Origin: Melampsora larici-populina 98AG31
Taxonomy: Eukaryota > Basidiomycota > Pucciniomycetes > Pucciniales > Melampsoraceae
NCBI RefSeq assembly: GCF_000204055.1
Contig: NW_006768793.1
Location: 587,983-651,982 of the forward strand
Direction of reading: 5' to 3'
DNA length: 64,000 nucleotides
Shown: piece by piece, positions 60,420-64,000 of the stretch
How positions within the stretch are numbered: the first letter of the stretch is position 1
How the letters are laid out: each line of letters begins with the position of its first letter
The notes under the pieces: model-generated
Told to the model about the DNA's origin: nothing
The model's database searches: none
Seen by the model: the letters and a program-made list of their open reading frames with translations, nothing else
Translations under genes and position numbers: made by a program

Positions 60420-62841
60420 ATGTCAACTAGACCAATCGACTCACAGTCAACCAAGTCAAACAACTCATTCACATCACGAGCTTATTCATGGTCCGGTTTA
60501 GCATCCTTCGAATGGGATGTGTTGATCTTGTCAACTTGCATCAAACTCTTACTGTTTCCTGCCTAGTGAGTATTTCCATCATAACATCACTTTTGAATTA
60601 CTTTGAAGTTAAACAAGCTCTGATGATTGGATTTCTTTTGTCGATTCAAAGTCATTCAACAGATTTTGAAGTTCATCGAAATTGGCTCGCTATCACACAT
60701 TCACTACCCCTCTCGCGCTGGTATTATGACGTAACTGGCTTTTCGCACCTTATGCTATCCTTCGGTCTCAAGCAATATGATCTTTTCATGGCTTATCATT
60801 ATAATATCATCACCACTTTCTGGATCAGAATACATCAGAATGGACTTTAGATTATCCGCCTTTTTTCGCTTATTTCGAAAGGCTTCTATCTTCCTTCGCA
60901 GCATTGGTGGACCCAAAGATTGTGCAATTATCTAATCTCGGATACGCATCTTCAAGTTGTGTCGCATTCCAGAGAGGTAGCGTCATAGTCTCTGAGCTGG
61001 TTTTGGGTGCCGTCTTGTTAAAGTCAGTGACTCTACCTCCTCCTTGAACTAGATCACGACTAACCAATCAACGATTTGAACATCACAGGTTAGCACGCAA
61101 TCCAACGGAAGGACAAACACCAGCTTTCGCCTTTGCTGTCTCGGCCTCTGTGTTCCTACATCCAGGACTCCTTATTGTTGATCACATTCACTTCCAGTAT
61201 AATGGGTTTTTGCTCGGAATCCTTATGTGGTCGATATGGGCAATCAGAGATGTGAGCACGAAGATACTCTGACTCTTGCCGGTATTGGAAACGGGGAATT
61301 GATTCATGCGTTATGACCGATAGAAACATTTTAAGACCTCTGCGTTACTATTTTCGATCTGTCTCAACTTCAAGCACATCTTCGTCTACCTCGCACCTCC
61401 TTACCTCATTTATCTCTTAAGAGCTTACTGCTTCCCCTTTCCACGGGATGGATCAGCGTCATTCAGCCATTTTCATGTCTCTCGATTGATTCAACTTGGA
61501 TTGATTGTAGTAGGAACTTGTGTTATTAGCTTCGGTCCATTTTTCTTTGTGTCTGGTGCTACTGGTATCACTCAGATTTTAAGTCGGCTTTTCCCATTTC
61601 AGAGGGGATTGAATCATGCCTACTGGGCTGGGAACATCTGGGCTGTGTACAGTGCTGTTGATCGAGTCTTGCTCAAATGTAAGCACCTAATTCTGTGGGC
61701 GTGTTGGCTTGACGTTCGAAGCTGACTTCCAACATCACACATCAGATATGTTGTTTCGTGGGGGCCATGTAAACCAACATGCAATCAATTCTACATCTCG
61801 AGGCTTGATCGGAGACACCTCTTTTGGAGTTTTGCCTGAAATCAGTCCCACGACTTGCTTCGGCTTATCGATTGCTCTCATATCAGTCAGTTTAAAATCT
61901 AGTGGGACTATATACCATGTCACATTCTGAGTCCAGACCCTCCTCCGCACGATTTGAATCGTTTTAACTTCCATATAGATATTCATGACGAAGCTATGGC
62001 AAGATCCAAGCTATTCTAGGTTTCTAAAATCTCTAGTTTTATCAGCCTTCACTTCGTTTCTCTTTGGTTGGCATGTACATGAAAAAGCTGCTCTACTTTT
62101 CTTGATACCTATGACGTACGTATATTCGATTCTCTTATAGAAAGAAAAAATAAGTTGAATTGAATCTGATTATTTTGAGATTTGATAGACTTTTGGCTGG
62201 TGAAGATTATCAACATTTTCGTACTTGGATGATCGCAAGTTCGGCTGGAATCTTTGGATTATTTCCACTTTTAATTAAATCTTCTGGTATGTGATTCTTA
62301 TTACTGAAATTCTTATTCATGAGATTCTCCACTTATCTTGAGTCCATTCTTCTATTGATTCATTTTTTAAAGAAACACCAATCAAGATAATTTACACTTT
62401 AATATGGTGTTCGATTGTCTTTACTGTATTGAAAAAGAATTTGTTCCGGTACGCATTCTATTTGATTGCCTTCTAGAAGCTTGAAATCTTGCTGAAAAAT
62501 TATTCTTTTCTATTCTACTTTTATCTATATCCAGTCCATCTTTGTCAACTGGTTCTTTACTACTCATCATAGCAGAAAACACTTATATTTGTGGATTCGG
62601 TTTGGTTCAAGCATATGTTTCGATATTTCATCAATTATTATTTGGTAAAGGTAAAGTCTTTTTTACACTCATCAAGGAATTGATCATACCACATTGATTC
62701 TGAAATGTGTTTTATGATTGATCATTTGATAGAAGGAGATGGAAGTTCTATGGATTTTTTACCTTTGATGATTACTAGCATTTACTGTGGGATTGGGATC
62801 ATTTGGGCTTATGTTCGAATGTGTTATCTTTATTTAATTTG
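60420..62841 (+). CDS. ALG8: ER dolichyl-P-Glc:Glc1Man9GlcNAc2-PP-dolichol alpha-1,3-glucosyltransferase
   Basis: ALG8 adds the second glucose to the lipid-linked N-glycan precursor in the ER lumen. The start at 60420 ([17 protein letters not shown]) reads through to LLLFPAY, and exon 2 continues [20 protein letters not shown]; the junction is canonical (60565/60652). Exon 3 begins at 60829 with [17 protein letters not shown], the ALG6/ALG8 lumenal signature. Further hallmarks are [54 protein letters not shown] and [19 protein letters not shown]. Multiple hydrophobic segments fit a polytopic GT57 protein. The last exon ends RMCYLYLI and TGA at 62839-62841. The HRNWLAITH and [11 protein letters not shown] forms distinguish ALG8 from ALG6. 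About ten exons; the gene looks intact. Confidence 0.92.
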
Positions 62842-63265
62842 AAATTGAACTTTTTTTTAGAAATACATAGGTGAATCCTATCCCATAGGATCAAACTTTA
62901 AGCTTTACATTTGATGGTTGAGACGTGTATCAAGATACTGTACCCTACCTGACTCGACTAAATAATCCTCTTTGCGAGTGGGCCCTACCTCTCAAAGACT
63001 CATGAGGACCTGATGAAATTTCAACTCCAAAACTCCTGATAATTTGGTTTTCATAAGATATGATCTACATACATCAGCAAGACTTGGAGAAGCATTATAT
63101 AAAGAGTATATATTCTATCATTTAGTGATGTTTTTATCATCTTCATAACAAGACTTAAATTATCACAAATAATGTGGTGAATAAAGTAGAAAAGGAAATT
63201 GATGATTGGTTAGAAAACCATCATTCAAATATACATCAAAACAAAGTAAAGTTAATTACTCAATC
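62842..63265. other. Intergenic region between convergent ALG8 and GH5 paralogue
   Basis: A short AT-rich spacer between two converging 3' ends. No gene, repeat or RNA signal was recognised. Confidence 0.5.
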
Positions 63266-64000
63266 TCAATCCTCGACCTCAAGAGTGGACACAAATGTTG
63301 GGTGTGAAAAGGGTCCATAGTAACCATCTACACTGACTCCTCTGACGGTATACCATCCGCCAAGACTTGAACCATCAATTGATTGTGATTCTGATTGAGC
63401 TGTCGAAGGATTATCCTCCCTAAGAGGATTGATAGTCACATGAACTTGTTTACCTATTTGAACAGAAACTTTATGCTCTGATTCACTCCCACCAGTCTTC
63501 CACTTTGTATCCTTCCATCCAGACTGATCTTCGTTGGATCTGATCAAAACCTCTCTATGGAACCTCAAAGGAGCTGTGGGCTGAGTTGGATCGATCGGAA
63601 TAAAGAGATTTCCCGAATTGACATTGTCTAGGACATCGTCTGCCACCTGGTCAAAATTGTCAAGATATGTAAATGTTGGTTTAGATTACTGCATATGAAA
63701 GCACAATATTTGACCCACTTTCACGAAATCAGATTGGTCAGATCCTGCCTGGTAGAAATATAACGAAAGATTTGAGTATCCAAGATATTAACATCTATGT
63801 GATGGGGTGTATACTCACTGCCCATATCTCGTAACGTTCAGCCCAGGCGGCTCCTTTGAAAGAGATCCCTACAGAACTTCCATTTGTTGCAAAGAAAGCA
63901 TATGGACGATGAGGAATTGGATATGGAGCCACGTCATGTTGTAGAAGTTTGTAACTTGATTCAAAAGGATAATTAGATGTTAAAAAATTGCAGAGCTGGA
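63266..64000 (-). CDS. GH5 paralogue, C-terminal part only (runs off the right edge)
   Basis: The minus-strand exons match the C-terminal domain of the GH5 gene at 56412-59533. APYPIPHRPYAFFATN and GISFKGAAWAERYEIWAA lie near 63830-63940, a short exon encodes DQSDFV, then ADDVLDNVNSGNLFIPIDPT, GWKDTKW and GGWYTVRGVSVDG lead to EVED and a stop at 63266. The catalytic domain lies beyond the window. It lacks the His/Ser/Lys-rich insertion of the first copy and has a shorter acidic/Ser-rich linker instead. The two genes face each other across ALG8, an inverted pair. Confidence 0.8.

Noticed and set aside
60488..60850. 120-residue frame as the ALG8 start
   Set aside because: Another frame starting at 60420 splices exactly into the ALG8 sequence; this one runs into intron sequence.

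Overview
The window looks like a chromosomal segment of a repeat-rich, intron-rich basidiomycete, most likely a rust fungus (Pucciniales). The evidence is many short GT-AG introns, AT-rich intergenic DNA, a trifunctional fungal TRP1, fungal glycogen, N-glycosylation and vacuolar-protease genes, an Egh16-like secreted protein, paralogous secreted GH5 enzymes, and a large load of nested DNA transposons. The species call is inference; I could not run a search. A 100-base run of N at 29522-29621 is an assembly gap.

Left gene block (1-17.8 kb). A 5'-truncated TPX2-like spindle protein (+) is followed by a secreted GMC oxidoreductase (-), an ARL2-type small GTPase (-), a cerevisin/PRB1-type subtilase (+), an Egh16-like secreted protein (-) and the trifunctional tryptophan gene TRP1 (+). 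All of these can be spliced into open frames. For PRB1, ARL2, Egh16 and TRP1 the exon phases were followed base by base.

First repeat block (17.8-35.9 kb). It holds a hairpin-rich stretch, a 5'-truncated Ty3/gypsy remnant with a 3' LTR, a hAT C-terminal fragment, two LRR-like pseudogenes of one family, a 5.6-kb BED/hAT element whose ends are visible (TIRs plus a direct flanking repeat), and a second decayed hAT. Three MITEs sit inside these. Two of them interrupt coding sequence, and removing the MITE plus one copy of its target duplication rejoins the reading frame.

Middle gene pair (35.9-42.5 kb). A PNUTS-like PP1 regulator (TFIIS N-terminal domain plus a KSVTF motif) and the glycogen branching enzyme GLC3 are transcribed divergently from a shared 0.7-kb region.

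Second repeat block (42.5-56.4 kb). It holds a decayed PIF/Harbinger element with two facing genes, a 3.43-kb foldback transposon with an 8-bp target duplication that carries a MITE and a triplicated cassette, and a 607-bp Mutator-like foldback with a 9-bp target duplication.

Right gene block (56.4-64 kb). A secreted GH5 glycoside hydrolase (+), the ER glucosyltransferase ALG8 (+) and the 3' part of a second GH5 paralogue (-) running off the right edge. No tRNA, rRNA or CRISPR array was recognised.
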